Assembly: GCA_023136785.1 (NCBI GenBank)
Contig: JAGLQP010000118.1
Location: forward strand, 1 to 6,405
Direction of reading: 5' to 3'
DNA: 6,405 nucleotides
Source of the DNA: Spirochaetales bacterium
Lineage (GTDB): Bacteria > Spirochaetota > Spirochaetia > SZUA-6 > DRHE01
The first letter of the stretch is position 1, and each line of letters starts with the position of its first letter. The position numbers and the translations under genes were made by a program. Below are positions 1 to 5,563 of the stretch, in pieces. The notes beneath the pieces were generated by a model. That model saw only the letters and a list, made by a program, of their open reading frames with translations. It was not told the origin of the DNA and searched no databases.

Positions 1-1
1 T

Positions 2-1279
2 GTCAACGATGTCAGAGAGATCAAGGACGAGGTCCTCTTCGTTCCCAACTCCAGTCGTTACAAGGTTTATATCATTGACGAGGTTCATATGCTTTCCAAC
101 AGCGCTTTCAACGCTCTGTTGAAAACCATCGAGGAACCGCCGCCCTACATCGTATTCATCTTTGCCACCACGGAGGTTCACAAAGTTCCCGCTACCATAC
201 GCTCGCGATGTCAGCAATTCAACTTCCGTCTGATCTCTTTCTCACAGATAAAGGAGATGCTTGAGAAAGTAGTGAACGAACTCTCTCTCCAGGCGGAGGA
301 GGCGGCTCTGTTCTGGATCGCCAAGGAATCTACGGGAAGTCTGAGGGATGCCTACACGCTCCTCGACCAGGTGATCTCTTTCTCCGGGGACGGGATTACT
401 CTTGAGAGAATCCGGGCGAAGTTGGGTTTGGTGGGTCTCGATCAGATTAATCAGATTGGAAATATTATATCACAAAGAGATAAAAAAGCTATTTTGGAAA
501 AGTGCTCGGAAATCCTGGATCTGGGGGTTTCGGTGGAGCAATTCGTCGTAGACCTGACGGATTATTTTCGCAACCTGTTGTTTATCAAATGTGGAATTCG
601 AAAAAGTTCTCTCCTTTCCGGTTCTCCCGACGACTACCCGCAGGAGCTGATCGAGACTTTCAGTGCTGAACAGTTGGAGAAAGCGATCGAGCTGCTCCTG
701 GAGCTGCACAGAAATCTGCGCTTCTCCCTTCAGCAGCGCTTCGATCTGGAACTGGTGATGTGTCAACTCGCCAGCCTGCAGGATCTTGTTGATCCGGCTG
801 AACTCTTGAAAACGATTCGGGCTGTAAAAACCGAACTGTTTCCTTCCGCTTCGGTCTCCACGACCGTGGTTGCAGGGGAGTCTTCGCTGGCGGATGCTGA
901 TCAAAGAGTTACCGGTCCAAAAAACGCCGTAGCCGATAAGCCGGGTAATAAATCTGGCAGCCTAAAGGAGCTGATTGAAGCCGTACGAAAAGAGAAGCTG
1001 GCGCTATCCACACTGTTGGAGAAGTCCGAATCGTGGGAAGTGGCCGATGGTGAGCTCCGACTGTTCTTCAAAGCTCAGGATCGCTTTTCAGCAGAGCAGG
1101 TACGCAAAGAGCGGGATACGTTGATACAACATGCGAGTGCCGTGTTTCCAGCGCAGGGGATTCTACGATTGCGCGTGGAAGTTGCCGGTGGAGATCAGAG
1201 TTCTGCTTCATCGATCAATGAACAGGCCGAAATCGTAAAGAAGATATTTCGCGGCGAAATCGTCGACAAGGGAGAATAA
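2..1279 (+). CDS. dnaX: DNA polymerase III subunit gamma/tau, 5'-truncated by the window edge
   Basis: This is the ATPase subunit of the replicative clamp loader, which loads the beta sliding clamp and, as tau, ties polymerase cores to the helicase. The frame is open from base 2, so the ATG at 89 is an internal Met and not the start; 425 codons are present. The segment begins just before Walker B (IIDEVHML, about residues 24-31). It continues with NALLKTIEEPP, the sensor-1 region FATTEVHKVP, the arginine-finger motif SRC (about 68-70) and the sensor-2 motif GSLRDAYTLLDQ (about 112-123). Then come the collar helices (LRFSLQQRFDLELVMCQL) and a short linker plus a tau-like C-terminal domain. Roughly the first 100 residues, with Walker A and the zinc cysteines, lie outside the window. 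The total would be near 530 residues, shorter than the 643 of E. coli. The stop is 2 nt before ybaB. No in-phase A AAA AAG frameshift heptamer was seen. Confidence 0.97.
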   Translation, partial: VNDVREIKDEVLFVPNSSRYKVYIIDEVHMLSNSAFNALLKTIEEPPPYIVFIFATTEVHKVPATIRSRCQQFNFRLISFSQIKEMLEKVVNELSLQAEEAALFWIAKESTGSLRDAYTLLDQVISFSGDGITLERIRAKLGLVGLDQINQIGNIISQRDKKAILEKCSEILDLGVSVEQFVVDLTDYFRNLLFIKCGIRKSSLLSGSPDDYPQELIETFSAEQLEKAIELLLELHRNLRFSLQQRFDLELVMCQLASLQDLVDPAELLKTIRAVKTELFPSASVSTTVVAGESSLADADQRVTGPKNAVADKPGNKSGSLKELIEAVRKEKLALSTLLEKSESWEVADGELRLFFKAQDRFSAEQVRKERDTLIQHASAVFPAQGILRLRVEVAGGDQSSASSINEQAEIVKKIFRGEIVDKGE

Positions 1280-1281
1280 CT

Positions 1282-1605
1282 ATGGCGATAAACCCCTTTG
1301 ACTTTATCAAACAGTTCGGCAATATGCAGGAGCGGATGAGCGAAATCCAGAACCGCCTCCAGGGAATCAGTGTGATCGGCTCGGCCGGTGGGGATATGGT
1401 TCAGGTTGAGATGAACGGCCACATGGAGGTAATGGGGTTGAGGATTTCCGAAGAGGTGGTTGATCCTAATGACATTCAGATGCTTCAGGATTTGATGCAG
1501 GCAGCCTTTTCCGATGCCCTGTTCAAAATAAAAGAAAAAATCCGCGAGGAGGTCTCCTCTCTCACCGGCGGGATCAATCTACCGCCCGGTTTATTGGGGC
1601 TGTAA
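1282..1605 (+). CDS. ybaB: YbaB/EbfC family nucleoid-associated protein
   Basis: This is a small dimeric DNA-binding protein of the YbaB/EbfC family, which coats DNA in the nucleoid; its homologue in Borrelia is EbfC. The 107-residue length is typical. The N-terminal helix (about 5-30, with MQERMSEIQNRLQ) is amphipathic. It is followed by the beta core with GSAGGDMVQVEMNGHMEVMGL (in two overlapping parts) and ISEEVVDPNDIQMLQDLM. The C-terminal helix is AFSDALFKIKEKIREEV, and the tail is the usual Gly/Pro/Leu-rich GGINLPPGLLGL. The ATG is preceded by AAGGGAG (1268-1274), a good ribosome binding site placed over the end of dnaX. With gaps of 2 nt to dnaX and 1 nt to recR, the gene is almost certainly co-transcribed and probably translationally coupled with both. 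This dnaX-ybaB-recR order is widespread in bacteria. Confidence 0.97.
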   Translation: MAINPFDFIKQFGNMQERMSEIQNRLQGISVIGSAGGDMVQVEMNGHMEVMGLRISEEVVDPNDIQMLQDLMQAAFSDALFKIKEKIREEVSSLTGGINLPPGLLGL

Positions 1606-1606
1606 T

Positions 1607-2197
1607 GTGACCGCCCTTGAACGGATGATCGAAAACCTGGCCAAGTTGCCGGGTTTGGGAAAAAAGAGCGCTTCCCGGATAGCCTATTTTCTGCTTCGAG
1701 CGGATGCCTCCTATGTCCATTCCCTATCCAAGGACCTGCGGGAGCTCAAGGATAAGATGAAACCATGTCCGGTGTGTGGAAACTACACCGAAGAGATCCC
1801 CTGTCGAATCTGCAGTGACAATCATCGAGACAGGCGCACTCTATGTGTAGTAGAAGAGCCAAAGGACCTCGTTTCGATCGAAATGACCCATCAGTACCAC
1901 GGTCTATATCATGTATTGATGGGGGCCATATCTCCGATTGACGGCATCGGTCCTGAAAACCTGCGGATCGATAGTCTGTTCAAGCGGATGCGGGAGGAGG
2001 GATTTCGAGAGGTGATCCTGGCAACCAATCCTACGGTGGAAGGCGATACCACGGCGGTATACCTGTCCGGCCTTCTAAAAGAACCCGGTGTTTCTGTGAC
2101 CCGCCTGGCACTTGGATTACCCGTGGGTGGTGATTTGGAATATGCGGACCGGTTGACCCTGGCTCGTGCTTTGGAAGGCCGACGGTCGATCGAGTAG
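1607..2197 (+). CDS. recR: Recombination mediator RecR
   Basis: RecR acts with RecO (and RecF) to load RecA on SSB-covered single-stranded DNA during gap repair. At 196 residues it is full length (E. coli 201). Visible parts in order: the helix-hairpin-helix LPGLGKKSASRIAYFLL (about 14-30); a C4 zinc finger with Cys54, Cys57, Cys66 and Cys69 (CPVCG...CRIC); and a Toprim domain from about residue 79 (LCVVEEPKDL, with acidic Glu83). The C-terminal Walker-B-like motif is LGLPVGGDLEYADRLTL. The start is GTG, one base after the ybaB stop, with only a weak GGGG (1596-1599) upstream, so translation probably depends on coupling to ybaB. An in-frame ATG at 1625 would remove the first six residues and is less likely. 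The gene converges on the minus-strand hydrolase with 9 nt between stops, and no hairpin terminator is visible in the gap. Confidence 0.97.
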   Translation: MTALERMIENLAKLPGLGKKSASRIAYFLLRADASYVHSLSKDLRELKDKMKPCPVCGNYTEEIPCRICSDNHRDRRTLCVVEEPKDLVSIEMTHQYHGLYHVLMGAISPIDGIGPENLRIDSLFKRMREEGFREVILATNPTVEGDTTAVYLSGLLKEPGVSVTRLALGLPVGGDLEYADRLTLARALEGRRSIE

Positions 2198-2206
2198 TCC
2201 GCCCTC

Positions 2207-3628
2207 TTAGATCTTATCTATTAGGATCGAACATTTGCCCGAAGGAATGGGAAGGGTCTTTTTCTTCGAGGCGAGGACATTGACCGTCAGGTAGTACAGC
2301 TTCTCTGATTCCAGCCGTATCTCCCAACCGCGACCGCTCTTGTTGCTTACTATGGAAATCATGTTTCGTTTTAGGGCGAGATCCTCTATTCCCATAATTT
2401 CCAGGCTGGGAATAATCCAGTCGACGGTCTTTCGAGGAAGGGAGATATACAAACCAATAACATTCTCGATCATCAGGGTGATGGTCGAAAGGGCGACATA
2501 GGGGAGAAACAGCTGGCGGGGAAACTGTGGATTACCCGGCCAAGCGGCCGCTCCTTCCCGAACAGGTGAGTAGGCTTCCCAGAGTGTTCCTTTCATGCCA
2601 TCTTCGGTATGCAACCCTTCCAACACGAAATATAGATGCTTGATTGAGCATTCCCGGGCTAGTTCGAATTTCCCGTATTTTTCCAAACCTTTGATGATCA
2701 TGTAGGTGAGGAAGGGAAATACGGAACCGCGGAAACCATACCCTCGTTGATCGAATTCTTTTTCGCTGGCCGCCAGAGAGGGGAACGGATTTTCCAAACC
2801 GAAGGTTTTCGGATTGGTGAGATGCCCGATCAAACCTTCCGCCCTAACCTCGTTGGGTATTTCCGCCAGCAGAGGCCAGAAAGAAGCGGCAGTCTTCACT
2901 TTGACCTGTTTCTCATCCTTATCCAGATCGTAGTAGAAACGATCTTTGTCGTTCCACATCAGCGAACTGATTCGGGTTTTCAACGAGAAGTAGGTTTTCT
3001 TGTAGCGATAGCTGATCTCTTTGTCGTTGAGGATATCTCCTAAGGCGGACATGTACAGAGCATTGATCGCGGCCTGGGTGTTGAAGTCGATCGGATACTT
3101 CATATTTTGCCGGGGGCTGTTGGTCATTATGGTCGCTGAAAGAGGAACAGCGTATAGTCCGTTCTCCTGTTTGCATGCCTTCTCCAGCCAGCTGAAATAA
3201 CGCTCCAGAATAGGCATGACTTCCCGGACTCTCTTTTTCAGTCCAATCTTGTGGTAGATATTGTACTCCGCCCAAGCAAACAGAGGTGGCAGGACCCCTT
3301 CAGGGTTTTTCCTGCTGAATATGGGCTTGCCGTCTTTAATGGAGTACTCTCCACGGATTGCCCCGTCCTTTTCCTGCTTGTTGTAGAAATTGTCAATCAG
3401 GGATAGCACGGGAAACACACGGTTGCTGTATACTAAAAAAAAAGTGGCCAGAATGGCTTCGAATTGGTTGATGTTTTCGCTGTCGGGATAGCTGAAATAT
3501 CTAGGTTGGAGTTCATTCTCGGAAGTCCCCCGTTTCCAAAATCCCTTGAGACGGTTGAAGGTATAGTCGTACATATCCGTCAGGTCGTGATCGTAAAAGT
3601 GTAATTTTGGGAACTCCTTCTTGCCCAC
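2207..3628 (-). CDS. Cytoplasmic (alpha/alpha)6-barrel glycoside hydrolase-like protein (trehalase/GH63/MGH1-like clan)
   Basis: A 473-residue protein without a signal peptide or membrane segment. Its motifs resemble the GH37/GH63/mannosylglycerate-hydrolase-type glycosidases. SATIMTNSPRQ (164-174) matches the usual M/W-D-N-S-P-R segment. YPIDFNTQAAINAL (178-191) matches the conserved VDLNAQ helix. GYGFRGSVFPFLTYMIIKGL (296-315) matches the YWRGPxW helix. GTLWEAYSP (347-355) matches the segment carrying the catalytic base, here Glu351. The position usually held by the general acid Asp is Thr169 (codon ACC, 3122-3124), so activity or mechanism may differ. The last ~75 residues look like a beta-rich tail. 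The start is GTG with AAGGGG (3634-3639 on the plus strand) five bases upstream, and no alternative ATG, GTG or TTG was seen in frame nearby. It is monocistronic in this window, with two promoter candidates upstream. The substrate cannot be told; alpha-glucosides or glycosylglycerate-type solutes are the family-based guess. Confidence 0.85.
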   Translation of the reverse strand: MGKKEFPKLHFYDHDLTDMYDYTFNRLKGFWKRGTSENELQPRYFSYPDSENINQFEAILATFFLVYSNRVFPVLSLIDNFYNKQEKDGAIRGEYSIKDGKPIFSRKNPEGVLPPLFAWAEYNIYHKIGLKKRVREVMPILERYFSWLEKACKQENGLYAVPLSATIMTNSPRQNMKYPIDFNTQAAINALYMSALGDILNDKEISYRYKKTYFSLKTRISSLMWNDKDRFYYDLDKDEKQVKVKTAASFWPLLAEIPNEVRAEGLIGHLTNPKTFGLENPFPSLAASEKEFDQRGYGFRGSVFPFLTYMIIKGLEKYGKFELARECSIKHLYFVLEGLHTEDGMKGTLWEAYSPVREGAAAWPGNPQFPRQLFLPYVALSTITLMIENVIGLYISLPRKTVDWIIPSLEIMGIEDLALKRNMISIVSNKSGRGWEIRLESEKLYYLTVNVLASKKKTLPIPSGKCSILIDKI

Positions 3629-3633
3629 TTTTT

Positions 3634-3639
3634 CCCCTT
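3634..3639 (-). promoter_or_regulatory. Shine-Dalgarno site of the hydrolase gene
   Basis: On the minus strand AAGGGG stands five bases before the GTG at 3628. It fixes the GTG as the start, since no other start codon in that frame has a ribosome binding site nearby. Confidence 0.75.
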
Positions 3640-3663
3640 CGACTCGCTTCCTCGTTGTATCCT

Positions 3664-3691
3664 ATTGTATCATTCCCTAGTTTTACGTCAA
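3664..3691 (-). promoter_or_regulatory. Proximal sigma-70-type promoter of the hydrolase gene
   Basis: On the minus strand TTGACG (plus-strand 3691-3686), a 16-bp spacer and TACAAT (3669-3664) each match five of six consensus bases. A TG stands one base before the -10 box (TGATACAAT), as in extended -10 promoters. An A7TTT tract directly upstream could act as an UP element. Transcription would begin near 3657, giving a leader of about 29 nt with the AAGGGG site. GATACAA is repeated ten bases further on, at 3661-3655, over the likely start point. Confidence 0.7.
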
Positions 3692-3857
3692 ATTTTTTTA
3701 TAGGAGGGATTTAGCTGCTCCCGGTGGAACGCTCTGAATAACTGTACTGAAGGTGAGATGTTATCTACCGGACTCAAATCGCTCTGCAATGGCAGTGTAA
3801 TTGGCTCAATTTCAATTTTAAATATAGTGCCGGATTCTCGCGAGGTCAAATTTTTTT
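3687..3857. repeat. 13-nt direct repeat, two copies 158 bp apart
   Basis: GTCAAATTTTTTT occurs exactly at 3687-3699 and again at 3845-3857. Read on the minus strand each copy is an A-tract running into a -35 box (A7TTTGAC). Each lies at the head of one of the two promoter candidates for the hydrolase gene, which suggests a duplicated promoter element or binding site and not random identity. Part of the match is homopolymer, which lowers its weight. Confidence 0.6.
3821..3849 (-). promoter_or_regulatory. Distal sigma-70-type promoter candidate on the minus strand
   Basis: TTGACC (plus-strand 3849-3844), a 17-bp spacer and TATATT (3826-3821) match five of six bases at each box with ideal spacing and an A7 tract upstream. 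The start point would be near 3814. Transcription would run towards the hydrolase gene, giving a leader of about 185 nt, or would make a short untranslated RNA. It would also diverge from the gatC relic. No ORF of recognisable function starts just downstream. Confidence 0.55.
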
Positions 3858-3884
3858 CTGTTTTTTGGTGGTGTGATCCATGGG

Positions 3885-3913
3885 TTGACATGGCGAGGTT
3901 GCCTGTGTTCAAT
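3885..3913 (+). promoter_or_regulatory. Possible promoter of the gatC relic
   Basis: TTGACA (3885-3890, full consensus), a 17-bp spacer and TTCAAT (3908-3913, four of six) stand just before the ATG at 3929. The predicted start point near 3920 would leave a leader of about 9 nt, and no Shine-Dalgarno sequence is visible in it. The -10 box is weak, so this is only a candidate. Confidence 0.35.
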
Positions 3914-3928
3914 GGGCTGCAGCAAATC

Positions 3929-4090
3929 ATGGAACGGGCAGAACTCGATATTACAGCTCAACTGGCACGATTTGAGCTTTCCGACGAGGAAATCCAACGC
4001 TTCGAACAGGCGGTTTTTCAGATGTTGGAGTATTTCTCGAAGATGAAAGAGTTCGGCGCGGCTGACTCAGAAAATTCTCGGTCTGGCTAA
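3929..4090 (+). pseudogene. gatC: Broken gatC: N-terminal half of Asp/Glu-tRNA amidotransferase subunit C
   Basis: GatC is the small subunit that braces GatA and GatB in the GatCAB complex, which converts misacylated Glu-tRNA(Gln) or Asp-tRNA(Asn) to the amide form. The 53-residue reading frame starts MERAELDITAQLARFELSD and continues with EEIQRFEQAVFQMLEYFSKM. This is the classic GatC N-terminal helix pair (LARLELSEEE...F...LxxILxYFxKM). The family is about 90-100 residues, so this is half length. The +1 frame from about 4065 continues as GLANIKEASLFPRDRRRIRP, weakly like the next GatC segment (THALxxxNRxRxD). It meets a TAA at 4140-4142 and ends RRFTNLV at a TGA (4203-4205), weakly like the C-terminal RFxVPNVL. 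The full span 3929-4205 has the length of a normal gatC plus one base, as expected for a frameshifted relic. No gatA or gatB follows. A working short protein is not excluded. Confidence 0.6.
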
Positions 4091-4159
4091 TATCAAAGAA
4101 GCGTCATTGTTCCCTCGGGACCGTCGGCGTATTCGCCCCTAACCTGCTTGGAGGGATTT

Positions 4160-4175
4160 TGCGACAGATGTCGCA
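4160..4175. repeat. Perfect 7-bp inverted repeat with 2-bp centre
   Basis: TGCGACA, then GA, then TGTCGCA: both arms are perfectly complementary. The two-base loop is too short for a stable RNA hairpin of full length, so a protein-binding dyad (operator-like) is the more natural reading. It lies 147 bp (centre-to-ATG about 140 bp) upstream of the exported-protein gene and inside the possible degenerate tail of gatC. No known operator consensus is recognised. Confidence 0.45.
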
Positions 4176-4294
4176 CGATTGCGGAGATTTACGAACCTAG
4201 TTTGAATCCGATCCGAATTGATTATCGAAATCTAAATTTTTGGTATTCAACAAATGATCTCGATGCCCGATGATTGAAGAAAATGGTTCCTATC

Positions 4295-4301
4295 AAGGGG
4301 G
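4295..4301 (+). promoter_or_regulatory. Shine-Dalgarno site that fixes the start of the exported-protein gene
   Basis: AAGGGGG stands five bases before the ATG at 4307. The frame is also open from a TTG at 4274 and an ATG at 4283, but neither has a comparable site, and starting at 4307 yields a clean signal peptide. Confidence 0.75.
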
Positions 4302-4306
4302 AAAAT

Positions 4307-5344
4307 ATGGGCAAGTCGGTGAAACCACTGTTCGTTTCGCTGTTTTTAGTGGCGGCGGCTCTCTCGCCATTGTTGGCAGATTCAGCGCAGGATACCCTAG
4401 AGCAGTTTCTCGGTGCGATGGCTGCAATGGATTTTTCTCAAGAGTATTCGTTTCTTTCCTCTGAGGATCACAGGGCAATGAGTGAGCAGGAGTATATCGA
4501 AACGGTTCATCAGTTTGATTTGGGGATTGAAAGATCGAAAGAACTGTCCCTCACGCTCTATGATTTCCTCACCAAAGAGAAGCTCGAATATAAAATCCGT
4601 TCCGCTAGCGGGGAGGGAAACAAACAGATCTTCGATGTTGAGCTCGATTTTGTGAATCATCTGGAAGTACTGTTCGGAATTGGATTCGACCTGCCTGAGT
4701 TAGACGATCCGAGCATTCCAAAGGCGGAAACGGAGGCGATGGTAACTCAGTGGTTGGAGAAGAATTATCCCGATGGCAGCCCTCCCCGAGAAAAGGCGCC
4801 GAGCCCGTTTACCCTCGTAAATGAAGAGGGCCAGTGGAGAGTCTACATGAATCTCCATAAAGAGGCTGCCCGAAAAAAGGCCGCCGAGTTGAGAGAGAAG
4901 GCGGACAAGGCAGCCCATCGGAGAGACTACGAACAAGCCATCGAGTTGCTGGAGCAGGCAAAGGAAATCGATCCGGAGACTAACGTACAGTTTCGCATCG
5001 ATAGGTTTAAAGGTGATCTCGAGAAACAGAGAAAGGTCGATCGTTTTGTCGAGCAGTACCTCAAGATCACCGATTCCGAACTTTTCTTCGGCGAACAGCA
5101 GGGGATCAAGATCGTGCTCAAGGACGACAACCCCCGGAATCTCTTTAATGTCAAGATCAGCATCGACTTTCTCTCCGCTGGGCAAGCGGTGGTACAGACC
5201 TTAACCATGGAGTTTGATCTGTTTTCTGTCGGTTTCGAAAAGGTCGAGCAGTATGATTTGGAGTATATCTTTCCTCTTAATCCCGAAGGCTGGGATGGCG
5301 AGAGCTATGAGCTGAAGATCGTTGATGTGTTTCCCGTTGACTGA
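4307..5344 (+). CDS. Exported protein of unknown function with a TPR-like segment
   Basis: I do not recognise this 345-residue protein. Residues 1-24 form a signal peptide: MGKSVK, a hydrophobic core LFVSLFLVAAALS, then PLLA with likely cleavage after Ala24. No lipobox Cys is present, so it should be periplasmic or secreted. Residues 28-182 look like an NTF2/lumazine-binding-type cone domain: an opening helix (DTLEQFLGAMAAMDFSQEYSFLS) and a last strand FTLVNEEGQWRVYMNL, a common ending in that fold. Residues 186-240 are helical, charged and Ala-rich, with one good TPR-like hairpin (AAHRRDYEQAIELLEQAKEI DP). Residues 245-345 are predicted beta (NVKISIDFLS, QYDLEYIFPL, SYELKIVDVFPVD). The gene stands alone, between the gatC relic and the GGDEF relic. 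No convincing promoter was found upstream. The fold assignments are inference from sequence pattern only. Confidence 0.8.
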   Translation: MGKSVKPLFVSLFLVAAALSPLLADSAQDTLEQFLGAMAAMDFSQEYSFLSSEDHRAMSEQEYIETVHQFDLGIERSKELSLTLYDFLTKEKLEYKIRSASGEGNKQIFDVELDFVNHLEVLFGIGFDLPELDDPSIPKAETEAMVTQWLEKNYPDGSPPREKAPSPFTLVNEEGQWRVYMNLHKEAARKKAAELREKADKAAHRRDYEQAIELLEQAKEIDPETNVQFRIDRFKGDLEKQRKVDRFVEQYLKITDSELFFGEQQGIKIVLKDDNPRNLFNVKISIDFLSAGQAVVQTLTMEFDLFSVGFEKVEQYDLEYIFPLNPEGWDGESYELKIVDVFPVD

Positions 5345-5345
5345 T

Positions 5346-5489
5346 GGCAGAAATGTAGGCTTGGTAACCGTTAGTTTGGGGGTCACCGAACACCGCCCAG
5401 GTGAAGGATCCGACACATTGCTCAAGCGGGCCGATGAGGCCCTCTACCGGGCGAAACATCAGGGAAGGAACTGTGTGGTCTACGGTTGA
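5346..5489 (+). pseudogene. C-terminal tail of a GGDEF diguanylate cyclase domain
   Basis: The frame reads GLVTVSLGVTEHRPGEGSD, then TLLKRADEALYRAKHQGRN and CVVYG before TGA. This is the last ~45 residues of a GGDEF domain (VTVSIGVA...LLxRADxALYxAKxxGRNxV), the family that makes cyclic di-GMP. The catalytic GG(D/E)EF loop, the metal and GTP sites and any sensor domain are absent. The frame is open only from 5316, and the similarity starts within a few codons of the stop of the preceding gene (TGA 5342-5344). An ATG at 5325 could start a 54-residue peptide, but it has no ribosome binding site and the product could not be catalytic. It is best read as the relic of a gene whose 5' part was deleted or replaced at a junction near 5345. 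Confidence 0.85.
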
Positions 5490-5534
5490 TCCCCCCCGGA
5501 TTGACGCAAGGTTGATCCCCCCCGATTGACGAAA
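5484..5534. repeat. Two-copy imperfect tandem repeat (26 and 25 bp)
   Basis: Unit 1 (5484-5509) and unit 2 (5510-5534) both begin GGTTGATCCCCCCC and continue with (G)GATTGACG and AA. They differ only by one deleted G and one deleted C, plus a final A. The stop codon of the GGDEF relic lies in unit 1 (GGT TGA). Each unit ends in TTGACG, a near-consensus -35 box. The pair could be a duplication made by replication slippage, or the edge of a small mobile or repeat element. Confidence 0.8.
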
Positions 5535-5555
5535 CACCGGGTGAGCCGGTAATAT
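5526..5555 (+). promoter_or_regulatory. Possible leuS promoter, -35 box supplied by the tandem repeat
   Basis: TTGACG (5526-5531, five of six) comes from the second repeat unit. After an 18-bp spacer stands TAATAT (5550-5555, four of six). A start point about seven bases downstream falls at or within two bases of the leuS ATG at 5564. This would make a leaderless or nearly leaderless mRNA, consistent with the lack of any Shine-Dalgarno sequence. A less exact alternative is read-through from upstream. Confidence 0.35.
5536..5550 (+). other. Short hairpin before leuS
   Basis: ACCGG, loop GTGAG, CCGGT forms a five-base-pair GC-rich stem ending 13 bases before the leuS ATG. It is not followed by a T run, so it is not an intrinsic terminator. 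If transcription comes from upstream it would shape the leuS leader; if the proximal promoter is used it is not transcribed. Confidence 0.35.
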
Positions 5556-5563
5556 GCCCTGAC

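Larger units (their letters stand above)
3629..3928. other. Intergenic region between the hydrolase gene and the gatC relic
   Basis: No recognisable gene lies in these 300 bases. The plus-strand reading frame open from 3758 has low-complexity, non-protein-like translation until it meets the GatC-like segment. The minus-strand frame at 3688-3930 gives an 80-residue translation that I do not recognise. What the region does hold is regulatory: two minus-strand promoters, a shared 13-nt repeat and several T/A tracts. AGGAGG at 3702-3707 (plus) is not followed by a usable start codon. Confidence 0.6.

Noticed and set aside
480..488. Run of six A followed by G in dnaX, as a possible programmed frameshift site making gamma and tau
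   Set aside because: The codon phase is GAT AAA AAA GCT, not the A AAA AAG phase needed for tandem -1 slippage. The run is too short for the transcriptional slippage known in Thermus, and the site lies well before the end of the ATPase/collar region.
470..904. Minus-strand open frame of 144 codons
   Set aside because: It lies wholly inside the certain dnaX coding region, and its translation looks like an antisense shadow.
1660..1666. In-phase A AAA AAG slippery heptamer in recR
   Set aside because: It encodes the conserved GKKSA of the helix-hairpin-helix. A -1 shift would stop within about six codons inside the motif, and no stimulatory structure was seen.
2198..2206. Bidirectional terminator between recR and the hydrolase gene
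   Set aside because: The nine-base gap and its flanks show no GC-rich hairpin with a T run on either strand.
3758..3928. N-terminal extension of the GatC-like frame back to the ATG at 3758
   Set aside because: The translation of this part is unlike any GatC N-terminus, while the ATG at 3929 gives the expected family start.
4274..4306. Upstream TTG (4274) or ATG (4283) as start of the exported protein
   Set aside because: AAGGGGG is correctly spaced only for the ATG at 4307, which also gives a proper signal peptide.
5484..5534. Short CRISPR array or G-quadruplex from the repeated C7 tracts
   Set aside because: The units are directly abutting with no spacers, and two G7 runs on the minus strand are too few for a standard intramolecular quadruplex.
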